Positions 1 through 11,000 of a DNA stretch of 64,000 bases are shown piece by piece. Every line of letters begins with the position of its first letter. Position 1 is the first letter of the stretch. Location: assembly GCA_961205875.1 (NCBI GenBank), contig OY540816.1:20594701-20658700 (forward strand). Reading direction: 5' to 3'. This DNA is from Sialis fuliginosa (lineage: Eukaryota; Arthropoda; Insecta; Megaloptera; Sialidae). The position numbers and the translations under genes were made by a program. The notes under the pieces were generated by a model, which was not told where the DNA came from, ran no database searches, and saw only the letters and a list, made by a program, of their open reading frames with translations.

Positions 1-590
1 AAAAAATAATATTAATAAATAGTAATAATTTTTTGGGGGTTAGTTTTTTTGGGACTTTAATGTAATGAAAAATATTGTAATAAAATTTGAACAAACAGAA
101 TATATTTTATTTAACTGATTATTTTAATTGGGATTTATAAAATATTTATCACAAAATATTCACTTTTATTTTTCAGTATGAAGACTGAAAAAAGTGGTCA
201 TTGTTTATTAATTTTATTATTTATTCTTCACATTCCTTTTATATATTGTAAATAATTCTGTATTTTCTTTTGTATCAGCATTTTAATTACATTTAACATG
301 CATATTTGGAATATAAATTAGTATTTATTTAATTGTATTTTTTTTGGTTTGTTTTAATAAAATGACTGATAAATGAAATAAGTATATTTCATTTACAAGA
401 AAAGGTTTGATTGGTTTGATTTAATTAATAGCTAAATCAACAATAAATACGTATTAAAATAACTATGTAAAAAGAAAAATGGTTTAAGTCATCGATATTT
501 TTTAAAATGCATATATCTTGGTTATGAACCGGTAGTTGAAGATATATTCGCCATATTTGAAAAGTAAGTTCCGGTCTTGCGCTGTTTTTT

Positions 591-618
591 TCCTCTTATG
601 GATACGATTGGGCTTTGA
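591..618 (+). promoter_or_regulatory. Candidate 5'TOP start and short upstream ORF of RpL5
   Basis: The pyrimidine run ttttttTCCTCTT at 585-597 resembles the initiator of 5'-terminal oligopyrimidine mRNAs, which drive ribosomal protein genes and snoRNA hosts. If transcription starts at or before it, the leader holds an ATG at 598-600 followed by six codons and TGA at 616-618, upstream of the true start at 660. The start site is inferred from base composition only. Confidence 0.35.
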
Positions 619-659
619 AGCGCCTGAAAGTGTCCCATTACCAGCTTGTTCAATAGAAA

Positions 660-2467
660 ATGGTAAGTAAAGACGTGAAAATATTGAATAGAAAATTGTT
701 ATGTGTATGAATGAATACCAAATATATCGTGTTATTTAAAATGTATGTAAAATCAGGACGGATGATTTTCGATTTGTTTTCCGGCTGACATAGTACATGT
801 GTCAAAATGAGTTCATTTTACGTGTATGTTAAGATTTTCAAGCGACTGGAGCGTGTATTTCGGAAAATAGAAAACCTTGTGAATAAATGTGTTTAATTTC
901 AGTGAAGTAATTGATGTAATAATGAAATTTCAATTTGAGGTTAATGTTAATAAACATATTTTTGTTTCAGGGTTTCGTTAAGGTAGTTAAGAATAAACAA
1001 TACTTTAAAAGATACCAAGTTAAATTCAAGAGGCGTAGGGAAGGTAAAACTGATTACTATGCCCGTAAACGTTTAACCACACAAGATAAAAACAAGTACA
1101 ATACACCAAAGTATCGTCTTGTAGTTCGTATTTCAAATAAGGACATAACATGTCAAGTAAGTTACTTATTAATTTCAATAATGAATTAAATTTTAATTTC
1201 CATCATTGATTTTAGATAGCTTATTCAAGAATCGAAGGTGACAAAATAATGTGTGCAGCATATTCACATGAGCTGCCACGTTATGGAATCAAAGTTGGAC
1301 TTACAAATTATGCTGCTGCGTATTGTACAGGTCTTTTATTAGCTCGCAGACTTTTAAAACAACTTAAATTGGACACTTTGTACACTGGATGTACCGAAGT
1401 TACTGGTGATGAATACAATGTAGAAGCAGTCGACGATGGTCCAGCTGCATTCAGGTATTTTAATTGTGTTTAAAAACTTACTCTTCTTATATTTGACTTA
1501 CATGATGAATTTTTGACACATGCGCGTCATCTGACGAAACAAATACGATCTAATTTATGACCTTCCGTCCATGTTTTATGTACGGAATGCGTTGTTGTTT
1601 TTTTGTACTGTTTCTATATGCTTTTAACGTGTCTCTGAACTTATTTCAAAAATATGCACAATTTAATAAAAATCCAGGCCGCAGATTAACCGAAAATAAT
1701 TTAAACAGGTGTTACTTGGATGTTGGTCTGAATCGTACTACCACCGGTGCACGTATCTTTGGTGCCATGAAAGGTGCCGTCGATGGAGGCTTGAACATCC
1801 CGCATTCAACCAAGCGGTTCCCCGGCTACAGCGCAGAAGGCAAGTCTTTCAATGCTGAAGTTCACCGCAAACACATAATGGGCGTCCACGTAGCCGAGTA
1901 TATGCAATCTCTAGAAGAGAACGACCCGGAGGCTTTCAAGAGACAGTTCAGCCAGTATATTAAGATGGGAATCATCGCTGATCAGGTAAATGAAATATTT
2001 TGGTTTTCTAAATTGTTATATTTTATTTGTGTGCTGGAAAATTAAAATTTTGCATTTTATTTAATCACGTCCAACTTTAAAATTACTTGAAAGTTTATTT
2101 GTCGCTTTCAAGTGTCCGCAGTTGGACAACATTACAGCTGCAAACCGTATTACTTGAATTGTTTAAATCAATTTAAGTTATCAAGTTGTAGAAACATTTA
2201 TTTAAAATATATTTCAAAGTTTATTTACTTGTTGAAAAAAATGCTTACGTAGGTTATTTTTGTTTCTAGTTAGAAGACCTGTACAAGAAAGCGCACGAAG
2301 CGATTCGTGCAGACCCATCGCTGAAGAAGGAAGAGAAGAAAGAAGGAATCGTCAAGAAACGTTTCAACCGCGCCAAGCTGTCACTCTCAGAGCGTAAGAA
2401 CCGCATTGCCCAGAAGAAGGCTTCGTACATCGCAAAACTTGGCGAAGCGGCGCAGGCAGAGGCTTAG
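660..2467 (+). CDS. RpL5: Ribosomal protein L5 (uL18), complete, five coding exons
   Basis: Large-subunit ribosomal protein that binds 5S rRNA and enters the 60S subunit with RpL11 as the 5S RNP. Coding exons, joined by GT-AG introns with consistent phase: 660-662 (the ATG alone, followed by gtaagt), 971-1156, 1216-1454, 1709-1985, 2270-2467 (TAG). The total is 903 bases, 300 residues, the usual length for animal L5. The protein starts [17 protein letters not shown], carries the 5S-binding N-terminal block ([15 protein letters not shown]), the GLNIPHS and RFPGY motifs in the middle, and a lysine-rich C-terminal helix ending near AQAEA. A start codon isolated in its own exon is common in insect ribosomal protein genes. 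The last intron contains an H/ACA snoRNA. Exons are much more GC-rich than the introns. Identification is secure. Confidence 0.97.
2069..2199 (+). ncRNA. H/ACA box snoRNA in RpL5 intron 4
   Basis: Guide RNA for pseudouridylation, predicted from structure. Hairpin 1 (2069-2127): basal stem gtccaact/agttggac and apical stem acttgaaag/ctttcaagt, both perfect, enclosing an internal loop. Box H is acatta (2129-2134, ANANNA). Hairpin 2 (2138-2191): basal stem ctgcaaac/gttgtag and perfect 10-bp apical stem acttgaattg/caatttaagt. Box ACA is at 2194-2196, three bases before the presumed 3' end. In both hairpins the apical stem ends about 15 bases before the box, the canonical spacing for a guide pocket. 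It lies between splice sites 1986 and 2269 and would be released from the intron. Human RPL5 introns also host snoRNAs (SNORA66 and SNORD21, from memory); orthology was not tested. Confidence 0.85.
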
Positions 2468-2804
2468 GTTGAATGTATTTATATCGGGAGATGTTAATAA
2501 AGACGATCATTTATTATTTGTGTGTGTTTTATTTTTGGTTTTATCCTTTTCTATTTACAGGATGTTTTTATAACTACCCAAAAATTTTAAGATAAAAATA
2601 AGATTTTTAAATCTACCTTCTGTAAAAAAGTTTCCAGAGTTCGTATTTAATAATTTTAATTTTGAAAAAGGGTGCTTGAAGTTTCTGTTTATTTCAGATG
2701 TTCTAAAAATAAAACAATTAAAAATAACTTTAAAAAGAAAAACAGCATATATATTATCACAAAAAAACACAAGAACAATATTGATAACAAATTTAATTAA
2801 CAAG
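2468..2804. other. Convergent intergenic spacer RpL5/TRUB2
   Basis: About 340 bases between two stop codons of convergent genes. It holds the RpL5 poly(A) signal and, on the minus strand, AATAAA at 2688-2693, a plausible poly(A) signal for TRUB2. The small open frames here have no recognisable product. Confidence 0.6.
2496..2501 (+). terminator. Poly(A) signal of RpL5
   Basis: AATAAA 29 bases after the TAG stop, followed by a T/GT-rich stretch (ttattatttgtgtgtg) typical of the downstream element. Confidence 0.75.
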
Positions 2805-4313
2805 TCACGTTTGATCATTTTGTACTTCGTCTTGTTTCTGCAATACCGGCTGTTTATAATAAATAGATTGTTTATATTTCTCGACTACTTTCTTGCATTG
2901 TTGCATATTTTTGATAATTTGCTGCAGCGTCCAATGTTTCCTCAACAGCGCTTGATCTAACGTGAAGTAACTATGTCTAATGCATTGTATAGCCGTACAA
3001 TGAGCGGTACTGTGAAGTTGAACGCCTAAATCATGAATAATTGCTTGTAGGTATTTTTCATATTCGTTAATACATTGAATTTCTGTAAAATAAAGAATAA
3101 ATTGAAAAACTTTTCCAAAATTTTTGTTCAATATTATTTTCAGTGTAAAAAATATTTAAATTGTTTTTTTTTTTTAATTGTGTACTACTATAATATATTA
3201 ATTAATAAATTGTATCAAAATATTGATTATGCAATTATCAATAAAATTTAAAGTTACATAATGTTTAATATAATCAGTTTTAGACTTGTTTTTGTAATGA
3301 ATTGTGTTTTTTGTTAGTTTAAAAGTGTTACACAAACCTAAAATAAAATCTGGTGAGTTGAAACTGATGCATTTTATTCCATATAGTAAGGGAATTTTTG
3401 TATTTTCTGGCCTTATTAATCCTTGCGTTGCTAAATCATATGCAGCTTGACTTTCTATGTCAACACCTGAAAGTCTAAAGAAATGATTATTATAAAAAAT
3501 GTTTTTGTTGATTCTAATTTGATACATACTCAAACATTTTTTTTTGATGAGCAGCTTGCATTGATGCTAATAATCTCTCTATTTTTTCTTGTTTAATATG
3601 CTTGTACGTTGATTTTTCTACGACTTTACCATCTTTAAAAAAGTTCTCTGTAGCTGAACCGAAAATTCCACTAACTCGATATGTCCTCGTAGGTTGTGAT
3701 CTATTTAAAATATTTGCTAATTTTGTACCTTCGTTTATTCCCATTACTATAAAATACTTTAAATTATATACTGCTGGCTATTTTGTAAATATATATTTAA
3801 AATACCTAAAACCCCACTTGTATTTACACCTAACGTAGCTGTCCAATAACATTTTACGTCTTTAGTTTGATATCTTGGTCCAATAACTAAAGGATGATCT
3901 GCAAAACTGGGTCTTACATTAACAGTCAACTGTTTATTTGGGTTTCCTTCTATCAGGACATAAGGAGTTAAAGGCCTGCCTTCCAAATCATTGAAATCTG
4001 TAAACAGTACAAAGAAAATATCACAGATGTCACTGTGTACATTGTTTCTGTCATAACCTGCAAATTTAGCATCAATTTCGTTCGCGAGAAATATACGAAT
4101 TAAAAATAACTTTAGCAGTTCGGGTGTATTAAAATATCGAGTGCTTCGTGTTTATTTGAATTATTAAAAGCGTAAGTAAAATTATTTACCTTTACATATA
4201 TTTCCTACGATTGTACTTCTTACTTGATTTATCGAGATATTAGCCGGTTTGTAGACGCATATTATACCTTTCAGTAATCCCCAAACCGTCTGTGCATCTT
4301 TTAATATAACCAT
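2805..4313 (-). CDS. TRUB2: TRUB2-like mitochondrial tRNA/mRNA pseudouridine synthase, five exons
   Basis: Homologue of the TruB family member 2, which in mammals acts on mitochondrial RNA. Exons from the start: 4313-4190, 3997-3806, 3746-3530, 3474-3338, 3082-2805; all junctions are GT-AG and phases fit, giving 948 bases and 315 residues (human is 331). Recognisable blocks: WGLLKGIICVYKPANIS near the N terminus, RPSFADHPLVIGPRY, TSGVL, TRTYRVSGIFGSATENFF, YDLATQGLIRP, and near the C terminus LGVQLHSTAHCTAIQCIR and FTLDQALLRKHW. At the catalytic loop, where TruB proteins have LDxxASGVL, this protein reads LGVNTSGVL: the aspartate is a glycine. An in-frame alternative acceptor at 4057 would add 20 residues to exon 2; the acceptor at 3997 has the better pyrimidine tract and gives the better alignment. 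Family assignment is firm, activity is not. Confidence 0.92.
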
Positions 4314-4573
4314 ATTAAATATATATTGTTGATATTTCTAAACGTCACACCATTTTTTATAGTTCACTAAAGTTAGGTTATGCCATCGTCATAAATTAGT
4401 ATTACGTTTAACCATAGAAACTATACTGCGTATAAAATGGGGTTTCTTTTAAGAAAAAGCACCTGTAAAATTTTTCACACGATGAGTAAATACATTATTC
4501 AATTTAGTTTTAAATTAATCCAAAGTTAGTGATTTTGACAGTTGTATTATATATATTTCCAGGGCTGTCCAAA
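4314..4573. promoter_or_regulatory. Probable bidirectional promoter TRUB2 / phosphatase
   Basis: The two ATGs face away from each other across about 260 bases, so both promoters must lie here unless a leader exon is missing. A splice-acceptor-like tatatatttccag ends at 4562 just before the plus-strand coding exon, so an untranslated exon of the phosphatase may also lie in this interval. No TATA box or known motif stands out. Confidence 0.5.
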
Positions 4574-4727
4574 ATGGCTGGATCATCAATTCCACAAATT
4601 CCTGATGTCGATATAGATTCGGCTGGAGTTTTTAAATACATACTGATCAAATTGAAAAGTTCCCAAAAAGATGTCCAAGATTACAATAAGCTCATTGTCA
4701 GGGGATATGGGAGGTGTTCTTTTCACG
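4574..4727 (+). CDS. 14-kDa phosphohistidine phosphatase / janus-A homologue, first coding exon only
   Basis: Phosphohistidine phosphatase (PHPT1; janus family in flies) removes phosphate from histidine. The exon encodes MAGSSIPQIPDVDIDSAG followed by FKYILIKLKS and IVRGYGRCSFH, matching the N-terminal part of PHPT1 (IPDVDID, GVFKY, IVRGY, xxxYHADIYD). It ends CAC G|gtaagt in phase 1, exactly where the next exon would supply the rest of the Ala in HAD. The next exon should encode DIYD and the GGGR and VYGYS motifs; I read the plus strand after 4727 for these and found none in the window. Thus the gene is partial, has an intron longer than 59 kb, or is a decayed copy. The exon itself is intact and well conserved. 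Confidence 0.8.
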
Positions 4728-7477
4728 GTAAGTAAAATTTATAAATAAATAATTACAATACATACCAGAAGTCTCAAAGGTTTTGAATAAAACTCTTCAT
4801 ATTATGATAATATATATTGTTGATTAAATTAATAATTATATAAATAACAAATATTAAAATAACATTATAGGCTATGTGATATAACAGAATATTACATACA
4901 ATCTACATCAAATTTATATAAACATAATTTCAATTGTTGTCTAAATGACAGTTAATTAATGCCTCTTTTCATCACTACGTGGCACTAGCTGTAATCCGAT
5001 CTGTGCGCTTCTAGTGTATAATTGAAGTATTAATTATTGCTTTACAAATGAATTTCAAAGTGGTTTAACATTTAACAATTAAATTGATTTCAATTGTTAT
5101 ATAATTTATAATTTGCTTTGTTTTGATTCATTTAAAATTATTTGTATAGTATTTAAATAGTATAATGTATAATTTATCTTTAATACAAGCATGTATTTGT
5201 AAAGCTTATTTATAATTGAAATTATGTTTAATTGTTCTAAATTCGATTACAGTATGATTGTTGATGAGGAGGAATTACACCATCACAATTTATCGAAAAT
5301 AATTTTAATATCACATTTACATTATAATGGAATTGGCACTCATATTGAAACAACAATTTATCTGATTAATAAATTAAAATTTCATATATTGAGGAAGATT
5401 TTTCGAAAATAATCGTTACGTAAAAAAATGTGATCGTGTAATATTACCCTTACAATTGACGACGATTTTATCTAAATTTGTGCATACATATTTACAAAAA
5501 TGTTGATTTGTTTTATTTAAAAATAAATAATTATATATGTTATTTTTGATACCTTTATGTCGAATGCAAATGTATGTATCTAATGTATAAAATAATAATT
5601 TAATTTCCTACATTGTGAAAAGTGCTTTACAGAATTTGTTTTAATACCAGTGGTCCCTAAACATTCCAATGATTGTTCTGTAAAATTATACATTATTTTA
5701 ATTAATTAATTTGAGATTTTATGGCCCTTTTAATTAATTAATTACCTGTAACAAATTATTTTAAAAATAAAAATTATTTTTATAGTAAATATGAAAGGAA
5801 GGCCCGCATTTTGATATGTCCTACAATTTTATATTCTAGTCACTTTTATTTTTGTAGAAATTACTTCATGTAGATCAGTCTAAAAGAGTATTTCGGTGAA
5901 GCAATGGCGTAGCGAGGGTATATAACGACGGGGGACTTAAAAAAATATTATTTTTATTAATATTATTGCCTGTTTAATTTATTTTCAATAAGAAGTATTA
6001 ACAATTTAGTTAAGAATTATAATACCTTGCTATGCCGCTGCGGTGAAGTGACTTTTGGGACAGTCTGTATATGATGTGTTTAATAAATCAGTGGTTCACA
6101 AACTTTTTTAGGTGATTGCCTTTTTAATAAATAAAAATTTACGATTTTGTAAATTATATGTAATTTATTACATTAAAAATTGTAAAAAAAATTGATACCC
6201 CTTTGTAACTCTTGAGTTTGGGAATCACTGATTAGCTAGATGAATAAAATTATAATTCGTTTTGGATGTTTTTTTTGTGAGTTGTTTATACATATATAAA
6301 TAACTTTTTAGATAATTTTTTTTATCTAATGTCGTTTTTCATTCTTGTTGATTAATTCAATACCCTGGTATTCATACTTTAATATTTTATTGATATCTAC
6401 ATTTTAGTGTCATTTTTACAAATTATTTACATTACTAAACATTGATTAAAGTATATCTGAATAACCTTAACATACATATACGTAAATATTACTTCAATTT
6501 GTATATGTGCCTATTTATAAAAAAATAAATATATATTTTATATAAAATTGCGTATAATAATGCTAATTTAGTATTTTCAAGGTTTTACTGTATTTTTAGA
6601 TAAAAAATCGAGAAAACAGCGTAATATTTACATATATGTATTTACTTTTTATTTTCTGTTATACTTACGTACTGTAGATGTTAATTAAAAGCCTTATACA
6701 ATTTTTTTGGGGTCTAATTTTTTTCTCTTCTAAGATTAAGATTTTAAACTTTGGCAAGTCACATAGCGTTAAAATTGAGAACTTAAATTTGACGCTGGCT
6801 AAAGCGCAAGCCTCATTCATTTACACGGTTTGAATGTTCGAGGTCCATGCGGTGACGTTACTGCGCTGTCTTATTTGCCAAGGCTTTAGAGATATTATAG
6901 TTCGTCCCTGTGCATATTAATGTCTGAATAAATAAAAACATTTTTTTATCTGTTCAGTCATATTCTGAAAAACAAAATATTGAATATATGTATATTTTTG
7001 GACACATTTACAGTCATATAGATATATCTAATATCATGAACATTGGCGCCGATAGTTTTTTTCTCAAAGAGGAGAATTTTGAGTTTTTATTTATTATTAT
7101 TGAAATATTCAAGGGGGGAGGGGTATTATCCCTCCCTAAATTCGTAGACGCCCATGTTCGCGAATAAGGAGTTTGTGGAGTTACAGAAATTATAATTAAA
7201 AGTAGGTATCTACATTTTTTTATAACTTATTAATATGACACGTATATTTAATAGTCCCGAGTTTAATTAACCTGTCGATAAAACAGTCACGATTTTCTTT
7301 ATATAAAAAACTAGACATATCTCGTGTTAATTCCGGTATAAAATCTTTCACAATACAAAATAGTTGTTCTTCTCTCTGTTAAATACTGTTTTTTTTTTCT
7401 TAAACAACGCACACTTCACCGATACTGTTACGAATGTCAAATGGAACTGTATGGTACTTAACATTAATTTTTGTTTG
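4728..7477. other. Gap between phosphatase exon and arrestin 3' end: no gene recognised
   Basis: AT-rich single-copy-looking DNA. I see repeat debris: a fragment 'caatggcgtagcgaggg' near 5902, an hAT-like terminus cagtggttcacaaac near 6091, and a GC-richer patch at 6790-6910 with weak tRNA-like A/B boxes. The window 7086-7091 (AATAAA on the minus strand) could be the arrestin poly(A) signal, about 390 bases after its stop. The open frame at 5224-5412 shows no known motif and no splice partner. Confidence 0.5.
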
Positions 7478-8023
7478 TTATGAAGTCCTACGTCCCCTAA
7501 GACAACACCAAGCTCTCTGGATACTAAATCCGCCATGTTTGTCTACTTCTTGTTGTGCTTCAGCGACCTTCCTTACCGGCATACTCTGATCCTGACTCTC
7601 TCTCCTTTCAACAACAATCTCGTCCAGTTTCTCTTTCCCTTTCTTATCGCGTCTTAGCGTATCGACGTATATGACGTTCGCCGGCAGAGGTCTCTCGAGC
7701 AGTGTCATGGCGGACGTGTATTCTTGGACGTCTTGGAGGTTAGGTTCACGTTTTGGCGATATGTTTGAATTGATTATTATCTCGTACTCGGTGTTACGGC
7801 GTGTTGATGAGTTGTACCCGCCGCAGTCTTCAGGTCTCAGGGAGGAGGGAGTGAGTGAGGCGATGCCGAGAAGACTTCGTTTGTTGTGGTTAGGACTGGT
7901 TGGCGTTGAACTCCGCTTTTCGTCTTTGTTACCGTTATGGGCTCGTGTGCCTTCATTGTCTATTTTGTGTTTGGGCTCGTCTATACCCGTGTCGGGACTT
8001 TTGTTTATTTCTATAACTACGGT
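7478..8023 (-). CDS. Arrestin exon I: C-terminal tail
   Basis: 182 codons ending TAA. Starts TVVIEINKSPDTGID after a good acceptor (ttcaatttcag), phase 0. The protein is Ser/Thr/Pro- and charge-rich, with segments RSSTPTSPNHNKRSLLG, EYEIIINSN and a C terminus FSIQRAWCCLRGRRTS in which a Cys pair sits beside basic residues (possible lipidation, inference). No domain is recognised. Such a long open frame in AT-rich DNA, with raised GC, supports coding. It is reachable only if the TGA in exon H is absent or read through. Confidence 0.75.
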   Translation of the reverse strand, partial: TVVIEINKSPDTGIDEPKHKIDNEGTRAHNGNKDEKRSSTPTSPNHNKRSLLGIASLTPSSLRPEDCGGYNSSTRRNTEYEIIINSNISPKREPNLQDVQEYTSAMTLLERPLPANVIYVDTLRRDKKGKEKLDEIVVERRESQDQSMPVRKVAEAQQEVDKHGGFSIQRAWCCLRGRRTS

Positions 8024-11000
8024 CTGAAATTGAAAAAACAAAATTAATATACTTACACGTTGAAATTTTATAAAATGAAACATATTTTACTCCAGTGGCG
8101 CGTTAAGAAAAATTTAAAGATTTTTTTGTCTAAAAGACTTTTGATGTGAATAACGTCTAGTGTTTTAGGTTAGATACAGGATGGGTATTTCAGAAACTTG
8201 ATGTAACGCGCTGAGATCAGTTTTGCGCGCTAGCGTAAATTTAAAATCAGTATATCTCGACACTCAGAGCAGTTACTACGCGGGTTTTGGCCTCAAATTA
8301 TAGATTTCGATTAGATCTACGAGGTACAAATAAAAATTAAAACATTTAACCAGTGTTAACGAGTAAAAATCTTCTGTTTATAAAAAAAACACAAAATTAA
8401 ATTTTCGCTTGTAAATATGAATTAATTCTTTTTACGTACGTACAAATCATAAGAAATAATTAAATTATACAATGCTTGTTATATATTTATTTATTTAGAC
8501 TATATTTACGGCAACATTTTATGTCCATTTTACAAATATTCAAACGTTTTTGTGTAACAAAAAAATTAAAAATGTATCGATCCATGTGTCGTAGTTTTAT
8601 TTAACTCCACTCCACGTATTCACGTCAATCCCTTGACTGTGCATCCCGACACAGTCATCCATTTTTCCTCTACACCCGGGGCTCGAGGTGGACCACCCCC
8701 CCGTCGCCTGATCATACTTACTGTATGAGGTGGCTGATTCAGTTTGTCATCCGTCAGTTCTTTCTCCCGGTCTCAAGTACCCCCTTTGTCGTCGTCTTTG
8801 GTGTCGCTGTTTGCCTCCGCAGCGGGCCTCTTCTTAATGCGGAAATCCGGCACCGGGCCGAGGATCTTCGGCGACGACATCTCCTTGGCGAGAGCCGCCG
8901 CGAAGTCCGGGTCGTTCTCGGTGCATGTGTGCATTAACGTGAACGGCAACTTTAGCGATACCTACGATTTCAAAAAAAATAATATGTCAATATATCCTTG
9001 AAATTGATTATTTTGCTTCCTCGCAATATCGAAGATACGAGAAGCTTTGTGATCGTTTTAGATCAGCGGTTCTTAAACTTATGTAGTCTAGGGACCCCTT
9101 TTTGAACAATTATTTTTCAGGGACCCCCTTATTTTAAGAAAATTTTACAACCTTATTTTTTGGCTCCATATTTACAATTTTTTGCTTTTCAACAGCAATG
9201 ACTTTTGTTTTTTGCATTACGTTTCTTATATTTTTTGCTTTTACAACTGCAATAACATATTTTTTTGATCTACATTTCTTACAATTTTTGCTTTTACAAC
9301 TACAATGATCTTTTTTTCACATATTTTATTATTTTATTTATTTATTATACATTTTTTCAATTTTTTGCACTACACAAATTAGCTTTTTTTACGAGTAAGT
9401 AAAAAAGTAATTTTTCCCATGTTAATCAAATGGGAAAAGACTCGGTTTGCACCGTCCACAGGTTTGATCTCTGAGTCTGAAATTTTGGGACAATTAACTT
9501 TTGATCCAAAGCTAAAACATAGGCCTGCGGGACCGAAATAATAATAAAAAAAATAAAAAAACCCTAAAAATACACATATTTACATGAAATCCTTAAATTA
9601 TATAAAATTAATATTTCTTATATGTATAAAAAATATTTATATATAAAAATCAGGGGCTGGATGAAATACTTTGGAGGGCCGGATCCGACCCGCAGTTTGG
9701 TGACCGCTGGTCTAAACTACTCTTAACAATGATACAAATTAAATTGACAAAAATATATCACGACTGACTACTGAAGTAACTGAAGGATATTTTTAATCTC
9801 TCTTACATAAATAATGTTCATTACGAATAATTACATTCATATTTGCGTTGAATACGACGTTAATGAAATACTTATCTGTTATTGTAGCTTGTATTTTCTC
9901 TCCACTTTTAATTAATCTAATTGTAATCAAATGTAAGCAGATTTATAAATATTCTTGCATGCATACAGGGATTATTCTAGGAATTATTTGTACTAATGTA
10001 AATGTAAGCGTTGCGTTACTAACATTGCGAGAAAATATATTTTTATGATTATTGGATTCTAGGAATGAATTGTTGTTGTTTTTATGTTCTTCGTTATAAT
10101 CATTAGTTGTTTTTGTTTAGTGAGAACTAATTAAATAGCCTCCCACACACAAATATAAGAAGATTCCTTAAAAAAAAAACAAAACAAATAAACTAACCAT
10201 TTTGTAAATTCACGGAGAATTAATTGGATTACTAGAACTTATATAAGATGGAGTCTTAATGAAGAAGAGAACATTTCGAATATCGATTGATTTATAACAG
10301 TACAGTAAAAAGGAAAAAAATGATCGGGAGATATATATTTATATATATTTCGTAGACTGTTTGGAGCCACAGGTGCATTTTTGATTTAGAAAAAAAATGT
10401 AAAAATTGGGCCATATTTTACTGATTGAGATCTACATTTTAACAACCCATACGTCTTGGTATACAATTTTTTTTTTGATTTGCTTTAAAGCCCCCTGCAG
10501 ACACTTGTTTATTTAGAAAAATAAAGGTTTATACAGCGTTCGATTCCCTTTTTATAGTTTTTCATTGTAATAAAAATTATTTGTGAAAATAGTGACTGGA
10601 ATTTTTATTTTTTGGTAGTTTCAAAATAGCGTCCTTTTCCAACTGTAGGAAACGCACTTTTTTTTCTTCGTAAAGTATTGAAACGTCATTTTTATTATTG
10701 AAAATTGCCATTGTACCTGTAAATGATTTTGAATATTTTTTCAGCTGAATTTTCTGTGTTTTGTGTGCGTAATAGTTTCTACACTTGCGTTCATTGTGAC
10801 TCTGATTTAGATGTAAAATCAGATGAAAGTGTTGAATAAACCAATAATATTGAATAATTTTTCATAACTCAATGTGTTTTATTCATTTTTCCGCTTTAAT
10901 AACAGTTTTTATTAAGTTTTTATTAAGTTCAGAAAATTGATGATAACTTTTTTGTTTCCCAAGATATAGCATATCTTTATCCGGCAAAAGTTAGATATTG

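Noticed and set aside
1502-1638. Possible C/D box snoRNA in RpL5 intron 3 (ATGATGA at 1502, CTGA at 1531 and 1635)
   Set aside because: No terminal stem pairs the flanks of the boxes, the length is too great and no good C' box is present.
5224-5412. 62-codon open frame after the phosphatase exon
   Set aside because: Joining it to the exon at 4727 gives an immediate stop; its composition is low-complexity AT DNA.
6790-6910. tRNA-like A and B boxes, possible SINE
   Set aside because: No cloverleaf can be drawn and no second copy is in the window.
7671-8027. 118-codon plus-strand frame
   Set aside because: It is the shadow of arrestin exon I; the minus strand has the splice sites and correct phase.
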